Assembly: GCF_016802725.1 (NCBI RefSeq)
Contig: NC_052664.1
Coordinates: 12,426,016 to 12,490,015, forward strand
DNA length: 64,000 nucleotides
Source of the DNA: Solenopsis invicta
Lineage: Eukaryota; Arthropoda; Insecta; Hymenoptera; Formicidae
Direction: 5' to 3'
Notes under the pieces: generated by a model
What the model was told of the DNA's origin: nothing
The model's input: the letters and a program-made list of their open reading frames with translations, nothing else
Database searches by the model: none
Position numbers and translations under genes: made by a program
In this document: positions 11,850-23,600 of the stretch, piece by piece
Layout of the letters: each line of letters begins with the position of its first letter
Numbering within the stretch: the stretch's first letter is position 1

Positions 11850-12420
11850 AACCATTTAATTTAATTTTTTTTTATTTTTCTCATATTGCGATTTTAGACA
11901 TAAAATCGTAGTGCAATGTAAACTGGCACACCCGACGATAAAACTATAAGATAGAAAAAATATTCCATATAGGGGATAGAATAAAAGACACAGCAGCATT
12001 AGAAGATTTTTCTCTCTCTATTAAGTTAGTAACTTAATCTAATCTTTACATATTATCGCGCTATGCACTTGCGTCTAGCGGAACAGCATGATGTATTTGA
12101 ATAAATCGATAAGAAAAAACGTTTCATAGCAAAGTGAAAGGATTCTAGGGATCATTAACTTGTAAATTAAAAAAGAAGAAAAGAAAACATGTAACATTAT
12201 TGCTTGTTATTGTAATTTTATCAACTCATTTCGGCAGACATTCATTTTTGCTTACTTTACGAAAAATTTAATTAAAATTTGAAATGATACAACAACTCAT
12301 CTGATAGAGGACAGTCGTTAGTTTATATTTCCAATGTTTTATTTTTATTTGTTTGAGAAATACAATCAAGAATTGAAGAGATATGTCGGTATTAACGACC
12401 TTTCTCTGTTCAATAGAAAA
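11850..12420 (-). repeat. family A dispersed repeat, copy 3 (inverted)
   Basis: Read on the minus strand it starts at about 12420 with acagagaaaggtcgttaatac and then matches copy 1 in order: cctctatcagatga, gtaagcaaaaatgaatgtctg, cctttcactttgctatg, gcgcgataatatg, tgctgtgtcttttattctat, gtgtgccagtttacattgc, and ends near cgcaatatgagaaaa. The shared start with copies 1 and 2 defines one true element terminus. The opposite orientation shows it is a dispersed element and not only a local tandem. Confidence 0.78.
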
Positions 12421-12599
12421 AGAAGAATAAATTGATGCGAAATTATTTACTAAAATTTAGATATTACAGATTACTTTTGTATTTATATCGAAGGATATAA
12501 GTCTATTTATTGATTAGATGATTTATGTATATTGCACGAGATGGTGATCGAATATAGGATTGCATACATGCATTTAATTCCTGAATATTTTGAACGAAT

Positions 12600-13340
12600 T
12601 GTCACGAATCGTGGCCCCGATTTCGCGGCGAGGGAGATAAGCGAAGGCGGAGTATCACGTGTAATGAGATAAGGATAATCGGTATCCATGGAGTGAGGCG
12701 TTTTAACACGATTTTATTGTCCCGGTTTCCTCGCTGCCCCATCGAACGGCGTTTTATCGTATCGGAAAAGCGGTCTCTGCCTCCGCGCGTTCTCGTTTCT
12801 CTTTGACGATTAGGACTTTACACGCTACGGGAGCCGTATGAATAAAGGATAAGGGCATATGTAACGTACGTCGAGACGGCGCACGTACGTGGTCGTACGT
12901 ACCGTAAACACGTGCCGACACGTACTATCGATCTCGTGTAAAATTAAAGTGCACGCCTGCAGTTCCCGTAGTCGTAGCACTCGTAAATTATTCCCGCGAC
13001 TGGAGCCCTTGACCTCCGTAACAATTACCGTGATTCTAGAGAACGTTGCGCCGCGAGCTCGCATTTATCTCGCGGGGCGAACGCACGGACCTACAAGAGT
13101 CATTCGCCGCCGTCGTTTCCCTCCCCCGCGTTACATCGCGAGTTCGGCAATTGAGCCTCCTATTAAATCGCTCAGAGAGTGCTTGAACTTGATTCCCAGG
13201 ACACGCGATTCCACGCGCGATCGATCGGTTCGCAGTTCACCCACCTTTTCCATTTGGGAATAATACCCGCTTGCACGAAAGGATTCTTATCGCCTACTTC
13301 AACGTCCGCTCTTGATGTAATCTATCCGCCGCGAAACTAG
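12600..13340. other. CpG-rich island
   Basis: One of the denser GC blocks. A 124-codon plus frame (12889-13263) overlaps a 79-codon minus frame, neither recognisable. It contains the ACGTACGT cluster listed separately. Regulatory island is the most economical reading. Confidence 0.4.
12864..12905. promoter_or_regulatory. cluster of ACGTACG palindromes
   Basis: Within about 40 bp ACGTACGT occurs at 12864-12871 and 12883-12890, and CGTACGTAC starts at 12894. CACGTG and CGACACGTAC follow near 12910-12925. The repeated palindromic half-site suggests a binding-site array for a dimeric factor. No factor can be named safely. Confidence 0.35.
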
Positions 13341-13728
13341 GCCACATCTAATTTACACGAATTTAATTTTATGATAATTCGGTTTTCTGAACTAAGCTCC
13401 CTCCGTAATTCGTGCTCTCTTTTAGCCAAAATTGATTTCAAATGCTTTATATTTTTAGTAATTTCATTTTTATATTATTTGATTATACTATTTGATTACA
13501 TACTATTTATGACAGAGTAGAAGATGGTATTATGGGTCGCGTACATATAGTGAGTAACCGTATTATCTCTGTTGTTAGATGACAAATTGCTAGTGATTAC
13601 TTATCGAATCATTTGTTTCGTTGTCTGTCGTTGTGTAGTGGCGCTAATATACTTATATACAATAGCTGACAAATGTTGTAAGGCATTTTTACTTTCGAAC
13701 ATTTCGAAATTTTTTCAACATATTTTTA

Positions 13729-13931
13729 CACCCATGGAATTTGATTCTGTTTATGGGGAAATTTTTTATAAACTAAGAAGTCACCACTTTCTACATACCC
13801 GCAGTTTATGATTAATGTAACGACTAGAGCTTATTGATCGTTACGTTAATCATAAACTGTAAGTATGTAGAAAGATAGCGACTTCTTAGTTTGGAAAATT
13901 TCCCCATGGACAGAATCAAATTCCATGGGTG
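13729..13931. mobile_element. full-length palindromic MITE, 203 bp
   Basis: The element is one large hairpin. The left arm starts cacccatggaatttgattct and the right arm ends with the complement, ccatgggtg. The innermost 22 bp (cagtttatgattaatgtaac... at 13802-13823, partner 13838-13859) match with one mismatch around a 14-nt loop. TA flanks both ends (13727-13728, 13932-13933). It has no coding capacity. The arms are well preserved, so insertion is fairly recent. A 79-codon frame crossing the left arm is accidental. Confidence 0.85.
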
Positions 13932-14236
13932 TACATTTTTACATTAATACATGCATGTTTGAACATTTAACATTTAATTACATCCTTATTGTTGTTAAAC
14001 TTGAGCATATTATCACGAATGTATGTACACTCAAGTGTTTCTTTTTGTTATTTAACTTTTTATTTAATTATACTACGAGTTATGCAAAGTTATTTAACAG
14101 CATAGCGTTTTATTAATTCGAGCATAGAAACGTGCTGGTAGTATGAGAAATCTCGAGATTTTCATATCGAAATATTTCTTCGGTGCATCGATTGTCATTC
14201 TAGAGGGCAGCATTCAGAAACATTAGAGATGTCATA

Positions 14237-14277
14237 TTTTATTCTTGTTGTTTACCGAATGTGAAACAAGAATAAAA
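14237..14277. repeat. perfect 13-bp inverted repeat
   Basis: ttttattcttgtt at 14237-14249 pairs with aacaagaataaaa at 14265-14277 over a 15-nt loop. It lies between two palindromic elements and may be the core of a third, decayed one. Confidence 0.55.
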
Positions 14278-14373
14278 TGCATTCAAATGCACCTGGGTGT
14301 ATCCGCACGATATTTCCGCACGCAGCTGCACTGTTGTACGCAGTTGTGCTAACAATTCACGTGATACGTACCA

Positions 14374-14515
14374 TGTTCAAGCAGAACAATGAGTCACAAT
14401 AACGTCAAAATGACATTAAAATGAATCGTGATTGATCAAAAAGAGAGTTTTAATAATCATTTTGCAGTCATTTTGACGTTATTTTGATATGATGACTTTT
14501 TGTTCTGCTTGGGAC
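14374..14515. mobile_element. palindromic MITE-like element, about 140 bp
   Basis: Outer arms (left caagcagaacaatgagtca, right complement starting caagcagaacaaaaagtca) and inner arms (ataacgtcaaaatgac at 14399-14414 pairing exactly with gtcattttgacgttat near 14467-14482) make one interrupted palindrome. The exact ends and target-site duplication are not clear, so the superfamily is left open. Confidence 0.7.
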
Positions 14516-14519
14516 AGAT

Positions 14520-15690
14520 TTGTAGAGTCAACAGTAGGAAGAGTGTATGTAAATGTATACATTTTGCAATATTCTCCTTTTTTCTATAATTAAAAGTTTA
14601 AAATTTTTCTATAATCTATATTTATCTTCTATAGCTTCTATACTTATATCTTTTTTATCTTATCTATAATCTATATTTTCTATAATAAAGTCTTTTCTAT
14701 AAATGTCTAAGTTCTTTCTATAATTAAAAACCTAAAATATTATTAGCCTGAAAATCTAGAAGTTCGTAAAAATTGTAATGTAAAAACTTGTTCTTTTGAT
14801 AATTTATCTGTGCTCTATCTTTGAATTGAAATAAAATAAGTCAACATTTACCTCTATCTTAAAACTTCGTGGGTACTTTAGGTTTTTCTCAAAATTTATC
14901 TTAACAAAATATATAATTCTGTAACAAAATACTGCGTTTTTAAACAAAACCAATTTTTTTAATTTATTTTTATGATGGTTCGTGTTACTATTCCTGTTTC
15001 TCTTCCACCCATTATGCAGTATCGTCATTTTTATATATCACGTTGTAAGTAATAAATATTCAGAACTTTGAGTCTAGAATCTATTAAACTACATTTTGAT
15101 AAATATAATCATTTATTTTAATATAAAATATTGATTATTGACAAAAATTGAATAAAACGAAAACGAGTTAATAGCAACTTCTCTTCTATTAGATTTATCT
15201 GTTATATGAAACTAATTGTAAATCAAGTTAAAATTTAAAGGAAATTAAATTGGCTTTTTGTACTTGTAGGAGATGCCAATCTTAATTTATCAAATAATTT
15301 ATTAAATAATTTGTAATTGAATTTATTTGCACAATTTGGTTTTATATACAATGGATTTCTGTTACATAAAAATAAATTAAGCTGCTGAGTGAAATCTAAG
15401 AGAAGTTAAAGTTTGTCACTTATGTGAAATGTGTTTTATTTATCAAATATTAAATATTTTAATATAATTATTAACCTCGATATTGAAATCTTTATTGTAT
15501 TTTTATTCAATTTTTAAAACTTGCAGTTGAAAAGAAATTTGTGGATTTAGGATAGTTTGCATATATTGATCTGTCAAGCTTTGTATTTTTTGTGATTTAT
15601 CACGTCGCATGTAATACAATTTATTTTTGTATTGAATTATTGAAAGCACATTCGAGTTTTATTTGAAATGAACGTTTCCCAAAATATCAT
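14520..15690. other. AT-rich non-coding stretch
   Basis: Includes a local run of TCTATA/TTATCT variants at 14575-14715, which looks like an eroded short tandem. A few strings near 15170-15230 resemble family A (ttctattagat, aactaattgtaaat), too weakly to call a copy. Confidence 0.45.
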
Positions 15691-15960
15691 TGGTCAAGTT
15701 AAACGAGGTCTGGTGATAATGACTATCACGTAATTTATCTCGATTAGCGATATGCCCACGCAACACGAGAATGATCGATCGGGTCGCAAGCTTTCCGACC
15801 TATCGAGCTATTCGCGTTCTTGTAATGATATAACACATCATTAACGTAATCGTGAATAATCGGTTCGTACGAGTAATATTTTCCGATTACATCTTTGCCA
15901 TACATTATTTACCCGCTCATAGTTAAACCGGGGAGCGTTACGGTTGACATAATTACGAAG
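15691..15960. other. small CpG-containing island
   Basis: Short GC-richer stretch with several CGAT and TAATCG strings and no coding signal. Confidence 0.35.
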
Positions 15961-16052
15961 GAATCGATTTATCTTTTATATAAATTATGGAATTTGTTGC
16001 TTGCATTATTTACGTATTTAACTTTTTATTAATTTAGCATGGAAAACATGCT

Positions 16053-16093
16053 ATTTGCATATTTATTTATTCTGCATATTTGCATATTTATTT
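16053..16093. promoter_or_regulatory. two copies of an ATTTGCAT octamer-type motif
   Basis: The 16-mer atttgcatatttattt occurs exactly at 16053-16068 and 16078-16093. Each copy contains ATTTGCAT, the classic octamer bound by POU-domain proteins, and an ATTTATT tail. It could equally be a small tandem duplication without function. Confidence 0.35.
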
Positions 16094-16460
16094 GGTAACT
16101 GGAAATAATTTTAGGTTGTAATCAAAAATTATACGACGTAAAATGAAAGCCAATCTTTGGTGCTTCTTCTTCCTCGGTCGAGATACGCAACTGGCTCCAG
16201 AAGAGAGAGGCAGTTTATGGTTTGGTATTTTCTGGAACTTCTCCTTTTGTTTTAGATCCGTCTTCTTACAGAAAGCAGCTACATGAAAGTCCACTCCGAC
16301 CACTTAGCGAAAACTAAGTTACGAAGTAATTTTTCATTTTCCTTAACTGCCAGGTGTCTTACTGTGTATCGGTTGATTCGATGAGAAACGTAGAGGAATG
16401 CCTGTAATCCAGTTAGGAAGTATTTCTCGAAGCTGCGCTATTAGATCTCTTCGATTCGCT

Positions 16461-16464
<4 letters not shown>

Positions 16465-16504
<40 letters not shown>
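16465..16504. repeat. (TC)n microsatellite
   Basis: About sixteen TC units with one TTTC interruption near the right end. It sits at the edge of a mixed-composition block. Confidence 0.9.
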
Positions 16505-16505
<1 letters not shown>

Positions 16506-17080
16506 TGCCGTTCTTTGCGAAGCCGTTGTAGCAGATTTCGCGATAACTCACAGATACAATGCTCCGATCAATAAGAGCTAAACGAAGATTAATTTAATTA
16601 TTCTTCTTGTTATATCCCATATAAACGATTAATTTGCATTATAAGTATGATTAATAAAATCTCAAAATTTTTATTTGACGTTATATAGACATTGTATGTA
16701 TAAATAGAAGCAAGCAATTTTTCGCAATATCGATGCATATAAATAACATTTTATAAAACAGAAATTAAATTACATAGAATTATTAAATACAAAAATTAGA
16801 AACAAAGGTTCTTTCACAAATTAAAAATATTTAATTTTTTCTTTAATTCAAATTATTTTATCCTATATCTTTAAAAATTAAATGTATGTTAATTATCTTG
16901 GTAACAAATCTTTTAATTTATTTTGTAATAACAGAATGTGTTATTATACAATCAAGAAACAAGATTCTTTCTTTATATTTCTTAAATTTAATTTGTCGTA
17001 ACTCAGTTTCGATGATTAAGTATTTTTTATAAAGCTCTCCGGTCAATATTTTTTTGCAAGTTCTATCCTCGAATCAAATA
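16505..17080. other. AT-rich non-coding stretch
   Basis: Nothing recognised. AT-rich with no open frames over 60 codons. Confidence 0.45.
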
Positions 17081-17560
17081 GTACATTCGCATTATTGATT
17101 TTCCTAAGCGCGTTTTATAATATGTTTTCCATTCCATAATACGGGATCAATACTGCGTGGTGGAGCGTGATATTTCTTGAAATATCATACGCGAACAGTC
17201 TGTTCCTAACCGGCGCGGCGGCACGTTTCGTGAGTATCGCCGAAATTTATTCGATGGGCTAATAACGCGGTTGGTCGCAGACCGCGGTAGTATCAAATTC
17301 TACCTTCGATTCTACCCTTCCGGCCCCCACCACGAGGGGTCCCTTCGAATCCTACCCTATCCACTAACATCGACTCCACCTACGCTCAATCCGGGAACCC
17401 GTTCGCATTAGCATGTTATTGGGCGGTTGTTTACTTCGGGTTAATCGTCACCTCTGACGCCAACGATGCGGCAAGTGGGTGAAAAGTAATAGAGGACCGT
17501 GGCGATTTCATTGAGCAATTTTTTTCGACTTGCTGGCAATCTAGAGCCGCCGACAAAAGA
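17081..17560. other. CpG-rich island
   Basis: GC-richer block with pyrimidine-rich CCCC strings at 17315-17360 and no frame over 60 codons on either strand. Absence of frames argues against an exon, so it is a candidate non-coding regulatory block. Confidence 0.4.
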
Positions 17561-17644
17561 GTAAATCGTAACTTTATGTGATTGTAATTATACACTTATC
17601 TACGAACAAATAGGTAGAAAAGTAAGCGGCTATAAATATAACTA

Positions 17645-17890
17645 CACAGAAAAAAATTAGTATTAAATCAACGACTCGTTGTTTTATTTATAAGAAAAAA
17701 TATAAAATCTTTTTGAAAGAATTTGATTATCTTAATCAGACATAATTTGCTGACATGAAGAAACAAAATTATTTTATGTTAGCAATTTATGTTTGATTAA
17801 GATTATCAAATTCTATCAAAAAGATTTCATATTCTTACTTGTATATGAAACAATGAATTGTTGATTTGATACTATTTTTTTTTCTTTGTG
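17645..17890. mobile_element. palindromic MITE, about 246 bp
   Basis: Left arm begins cacagaaaaaaattag and the complement of the right end begins cacaaagaaaaaaaaatag. Both continue with taaatcaac or caaatcaac, then ATTG/CGTTG, TATAAGAAAAAAT-type, AAATCTTTTTGA, and GATTATCTTAATCA segments that pair arm to arm. TA precedes the left end, but the right flank reads AG, so the target site is not confirmed. No coding potential. Confidence 0.78.
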
Positions 17891-18180
17891 AGAGAAATAC
17901 TAAATAGCTTCACGCATTTTAGCGATAATAATTGTATTAAATATAATTGCTGCATTCTATTTCGTTGAAAGTGATTGTATATTATGTATATTATGGTGTT
18001 ATAATTAATATTTAGTTGTAAATACGGCAATAATGGAGAAAATATGAACCTGTATTTTATATGAATACATCTCTGTCCTTTTGCATAACATTCTATGATA
18101 ATTACTTCAATATTTTCATATGTTATAAAAGAAAAGTGTCATTAATTGAAATATTGATTTCATATGTTAAATAAGGCGAT
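17891..18180. other. AT-rich non-coding stretch
   Basis: Nothing recognised between two palindromic elements. Confidence 0.4.
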
Positions 18181-18285
18181 TTTTTTTTAGTTTATCGATT
18201 GATTATTCGCATTATACGCAAATGTAGTTTTTACAGAGTGAAGTATTATGCATAATGCGATTGATTAATTTCATTAAAAAAAACT
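18181..18285. repeat. imperfect palindrome, MITE-like
   Basis: ttttttttagtttatcgatt...cgcattata on the left pairs imperfectly with the complement of gcataatgcgattgatta...aaaaaaaact on the right (about 18245-18286), with a few small gaps. Ends are not defined. Probably an eroded palindromic element. Confidence 0.45.
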
Positions 18286-18479
18286 CGTCTATGCTTCAAA
18301 TGCACTTAATAATTGGCATTACATTGAACATGTTTTATTTATTAATCAAGAAAACAAAGAAGCTAAAAGACCTGCAAAACAAACAATTAGGAAAATTGCC
18401 GTGAGAGTTACAGCGTCAGACAATATTGCCTTGGTTACAAGTTACTTTTTTTTTTAATAAGTAAACGTTTCAACAGACG

Positions 18480-18672
18480 AGCGCGCGTCTTTCTTCTATC
18501 GTAACGTCACAAATGAATCGCGACCGGATTTAATCCTGGTAGACAGTGTCGCGTGTCTCGCCGGTGTTAAAATCTGCAAAGAGCGAGCAGGGGAAGGATG
18601 GAGAGTTAATTAAACGAATAAATAACGTAACAAAGCCTCGGTGAGGAATCCAGAAACGTTGGGAATAGAAGA

Positions 18673-18754
<82 letters not shown>

Positions 18755-19130
18755 GTGAGAGGATGAGACAGGACAACATAGGAAAACGGAGAGCATAAAC
18801 GCGAAGCAGTGTACAAGAGCAAGAGAACACGACCGCACTCCCCGATCCTCTTTCAGCGACTCGTTGTTGCAGATATACGCCATATTGTCTGCACCTTCCA
18901 TTCTTCCTCACCCTCAGCCTGAAAGCACGCGATGTCCTACGATCCTTTGCCTTTCATCCTGTTTGTCATTATTGCGCGCTGCACCTTCGTTCTACGGTTT
19001 CTCTTCGGTCCTTCGGTACCGATACTTTGAACATTTCGGAGCGTCTCGTATTAACACTCTGTCGTTTCAGTCGCACATTAATTAAAAAGCATTGAAGATA
19101 TCGTGTGAAGATCTTTTGCGAGAGAGATAT
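18480..19130. other. CpG-containing island around a (GA)n tract
   Basis: Mixed GC block on both sides of the long GA tract. Three minus-strand frames of 70-123 codons exist only because (GA)n read backwards gives endless Leu-Ser, so they are not genes. Confidence 0.45.
18677..18751. repeat. (GA)37 microsatellite
   Basis: 75 nt of uninterrupted GA, the longest simple repeat in the window. Pure tracts of this length are highly mutable. On the plus strand it is an all-purine run able to form triplex DNA. Confidence 0.97.
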
Positions 19131-20260
19131 TACTTGTCAGAGCGTCGTATAGATTTCGAACTACTTGCAGAGATTCAAGAATATCAAATTAAAAAAGCGA
19201 CTGGGAAAAAAATTGACGTCTAATGGAATTTTTGCTTAGCGTTGGACGTGAATTTATAATTGTTGTGCCCAGTTTTTTGTATCACGATTCTATCTAAACC
19301 TTTGTCTTTCCAATTCCAATCATCTATAGATTCTTAATCCTATACAGATTCATAAATCCCAGATTTTTGGATTTATTGATTCTGATTGAATAGATTTGAT
19401 TTCTCTACATGTACAAATTTAAAGCTTCAAAAGAGATTTAATTAATTTCCGCATTTATCGTTCTTTCGTTGCTCTTTATCTCGAGACTACCATCTTTGAA
19501 CTAGAAAAGATCCGTCATTTTAAGCGTGCCGCTCGCCTGCAGCAAGAACGTTCACCCTCGCGAAAAGAGCTTGCCGGCATGCAATTCGAGAAACCGCAAA
19601 TTAGTCTCTTTGGATACTTTCGTGGTATGGTGAGCCGGTAGGGCTATAAAAATTCGCGATTGCTACCTTAGTCCCCTAATTCTGCCATGCCACATAGTCG
19701 CTGCGTTTGCCCATGAAACGTCGAGAGCACTTCCATAGACGGATTGAACGCCTTCACGAGCGGCAGACACGCGAATTGGATATGACAGTGCCGTACAAAT
19801 CCACTTGCACGCCAACGAACGAAGGAAAATGCCTATTGTTTCACTTAGAAAATGATGGTCCGCGAAAATATCCGTGGTACCGAAAATATGCTAAAATAAT
19901 GAAAAGATCAATACACAAATACTGTCTTGTTTGCATGACTTATTGTCATACTAAACTAGTCGTATCAATAAGTGATGAGTTAGAAAAAGTGATTAGATGA
20001 CTCTTGATCTTTAGCATTAACTACGATTCAAATTTTTTCTCAGTTTTTGCTTAACTTTTGTTTTTGCTAATTGTTTATTCGTTATTCGTTCAGCACATAA
20101 TATTACATAAATCTTTTCTTATGTTTCAGGTAAGTCATTCCATCTTGCATACTGTTCGAACAATGATGAAAATTTTTAAATATCCTGTAAACGGTGAGTG
20201 AAAATATAAAGAATTTTTCGCGCAGCTTCTGTTTAAAGTCTAATCAACGCTAAGGGATTT
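19131..20260. other. mixed non-coding stretch with one short island
   Basis: AT-rich except 19530-19800, which is GC-richer and holds TATAAAAA at 19645-19652. A 97-codon plus frame at 19707-20000 is rich in Arg, His and Lys and shows no known domain. A weak inverted pair (cataaatcc, ggatttatt) lies at 19350-19375. Not called as a gene. Confidence 0.4.
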
Positions 20261-20640
20261 AGTGCACTATTTTATAAATTTGCATTCAACTATTATTTTT
20301 GCCGTCAAATGAAAATAAGAGGGAAAGCGTGATCTCGCCCGTGCTCCATAAATCATTAGTTTTATCAAGCTCATCCACGTACGTGCTTCTGTTTTATCTG
20401 CTGGACTAACTGGCCATTCGTTAAAAGCGGCAGAAAAATTTCGAAAACAATGGGCGGTACGCATACAAGGATTGTTTGATTGGAAGCTCATACATGAAAG
20501 CCGGAAAAATACTGTCACGCCAATTGGATGGCAAGAGCAATCGACTTGATCGTGAACGCACGTCAAACGTTGTCACAGATCGAAAGTTCACAGTTGTCGA
20601 ATTAAACATCGTGTCATTATAATTAATGCGTTCATTTGTC
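20261..20640. other. small GC-richer block
   Basis: Minus-strand frames of 99 and 73 codons overlap in different phases here. No domain is recognisable. Possibly an isolated regulatory block. Confidence 0.35.
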
Positions 20641-23600
20641 AAGAAAATATGAAGTGGATGAAATCGGCATGAAATTGGTCCAATTTTTTTTGCAAATTTA
20701 ACATTTATTTAACATTTATTTATGCAAATGAACTTATCGCGTATTGCATGAAATTATTTTACCTATTTTAGATATTCGAAGTTAAATGGAAATGCAATTC
20801 CAAACTGTTCATTCTTTCGAAACGGATATTAAATTAGATTTGAAATTGTAAAAATAAGCAATTTATTTTACAATTTTTTTATTTACATTATTGCATAACA
20901 TTTATGCATTTTGTTTGATAACTTAAATGAGTTTTATTTAATTTAGAATTTTTAAAGCTTATATCATTACGGAACATCAAAAAAATGTTCTTTAATTAAA
21001 GTTGTGCAAAATTAGTCAAAAATTATGTAATTTTGTGAAGCATAGTTTTCAATCTTGTAACAAATTTTATATGTAGGCGTACATTTGCGAATAGGAGATT
21101 GTTTGCAAGAATATATTATCATATCATATAAACTGACATTTTTATGGATCACATGGATTGTCACGATGTGAAAATGAAAAGGAGATTGAAGAGGTGAACG
21201 GCCGGATCGAATTTCGTTGATAGAGAATAAATCTGTGCCAACGTGTGCAGAAAGAGAAAAAGAGAATAAAATTGAGCATACGAAACGATTGCAAGAACAA
21301 TGTAGATGATGGGTAGTGAAGAGATACGATCGGTGTAACATTTTTACATGCCAGCATTTCTTATATTTACTATATATTTAAATTTTACTTTAATGCATTG
21401 GAAAGCAGTCACTTGCTTCACTAAAAGTCTTATAGATATATTTGCATCCATAAAATCGCATTAAATTATAAAATTGTTAACAAATTGCATATAATATTAA
21501 TTTAGTATCCTTTTTATTTTGCGCATGTACAGTTTTATAATAATTGTTTATTAATTGGCTTTACGTATTCATTCGCTATTGCCTTTATATTATAATTCGT
21601 AAGCTTTATTAATCGCGTTTTGTAGAATATTATTCGCGGGTTTATTCACATTGATTTATTAATTGTAATAAAATATAAAAGCCATAAATAATTAACGTAA
21701 ATTCTCCGATTCCGTGATTTCAAGACCATTAGATTTTCATCAAACTTATCATCTGCAATATGTTGCGAATTGTTGCGTCTCTCAAACTTTCTGACAATAA
21801 TTAGATCTTAACCATCTACCATTGTAGTGGCTTTCGCCTAAGTACACATGGCACTTGAGAAGATCGTTGGCTGCTAATGACAAGCACTTATATAATTAGC
21901 AGGATGCAATTAAATAAGTAAATTAAAGTAACATTCGCGTTAATAGAACCATGAAACTAAGATCCGTTTATTCGAATATAGTTAATCGAAAGCTTCTCTT
22001 TTACTTTTGCTCTACGTGTCATTAATTGTATATACCTATTAATCGTTCAGTAAGGATAACAATATGGGTTATATGTAATTTATGTGCAAGATTGCCTTTG
22101 GTGGCGCGATCTTATTCCGAGCGTATCGCAATCGAATCACAGCGACAAGGTTGAGTGCTTTCTTGATTGAATCTCGCACACACGAAAATACATGTAGTAT
22201 TACATAGCTTGTCAATATCCTTTAGTAACTGTCATACAAAGAAATACTCATACCATCGTTCCCTGATTTTGATGAAACTTTGGTACACGATAATAGAATA
22301 AAAAGCTTGAAACAGGAAATTAACATACGTGAATAAATTTTTTTTAAATTAATATATTACAATTTGAGAGAAAATTATATTACAAGAGAAGATGGTATTA
22401 CGATCTCCTATTTACATTTTGTACAATAACTTTGTCAATAATCAATACTTAAAATTGAAAAAGCTTAACGATTACGTTCGTTAATTTGTTATTCCATCTA
22501 TTGTAGACTCAAAGCTATAAGGTATTTGTTATTTAGAATGACATTTATAAAAATGTGACGACGCAGACGACGCTGCATAATGGCTCGAAGTGAAAGAGGA
22601 GTGATAATGTCCTGTTACACAAAAATAGAATTAAAAATTGATTTTATAAAAAAACATAATGTTTTGTCATACAATTATATATTTATTTTAAAATAAAAAG
22701 AAAATATTGCAGAATATATGCAAATGTATGTATGTACATGTGCATACAACTCTTTCGCATATAGGCTACAGTATTGAAAATCTATAATACATGTAATGAA
22801 AATTATAGATTAGCAGTAGAATCAACTTATCGAATAACTACTTTGATATGAAAACTTTGAAACAGTGGCCGTATTAAGTTTGGTGAGGCGCCAGCATGCT
22901 TAACGCGGCCGCATTAGCAAATTCCATGCAATTGTTTAGCTTTGCATAACTCGAAATGTGATTAAAATGTTAAATTAGAAAAAATACTCAAACGTAGATA
23001 TACCAGGGTGATAGTCTTTATGTTTAAAAAGATTAAACATGTATATCTAAGTACTAAAATATACTTTAAAAAAATTTTGAAATGCTTAAAAGTAAAAGTG
23101 CTTTATAATAAATGTCAGCTATTGTGTATTAAAATGTTACCGCTACTGCATAACGACGGGCAAATCAAATCAAACAAATAATTTCATAAGTAGAATTTCT
23201 TATCCAATAACGGAGACGTTATATAAGTGGCCGTAATATCTACAATGGTCATTAATACCACCTTCTTTTCTATAATTATTTCTCAGATAATTTTATTTTA
23301 ATTTAGGATTAATTTGAAATGTGTTATCAGAAGAGATATCGAACATTAATGGTAGATTAATATTAATATAGATTAATATTAACGGTACGATGATTGTTTT
23401 TTTCGATTAGCATTATTCTTTTCAAAGTAACATAAAGAATTTTTGGTGACGTAACTGTGGTAGAAATATATGCAGTTTTTCTAAACGTTCAGCCAGTTAG
23501 GTACTGTCTAGTATTTCTCTATTTTCATTAGTTGCAAGAATATTGTGTAAGAACTGAACAAGAACTTTATGGAGTTTTATTCAGTGACTGAAGCAATTTT

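Noticed and set aside
15170..15240. Fifth copy of family A
   Set aside because: Only two short AT-rich strings match and the order of blocks could not be followed further.
18530..18911. Three minus-strand frames with long Leu-Ser runs
   Set aside because: They are translations of the (GA)37 microsatellite.
22255..22290. Known insect repeat fragment (tgattttgatgaaacttt)
   Set aside because: The string looks familiar, but no second copy or element end could be found in the window.
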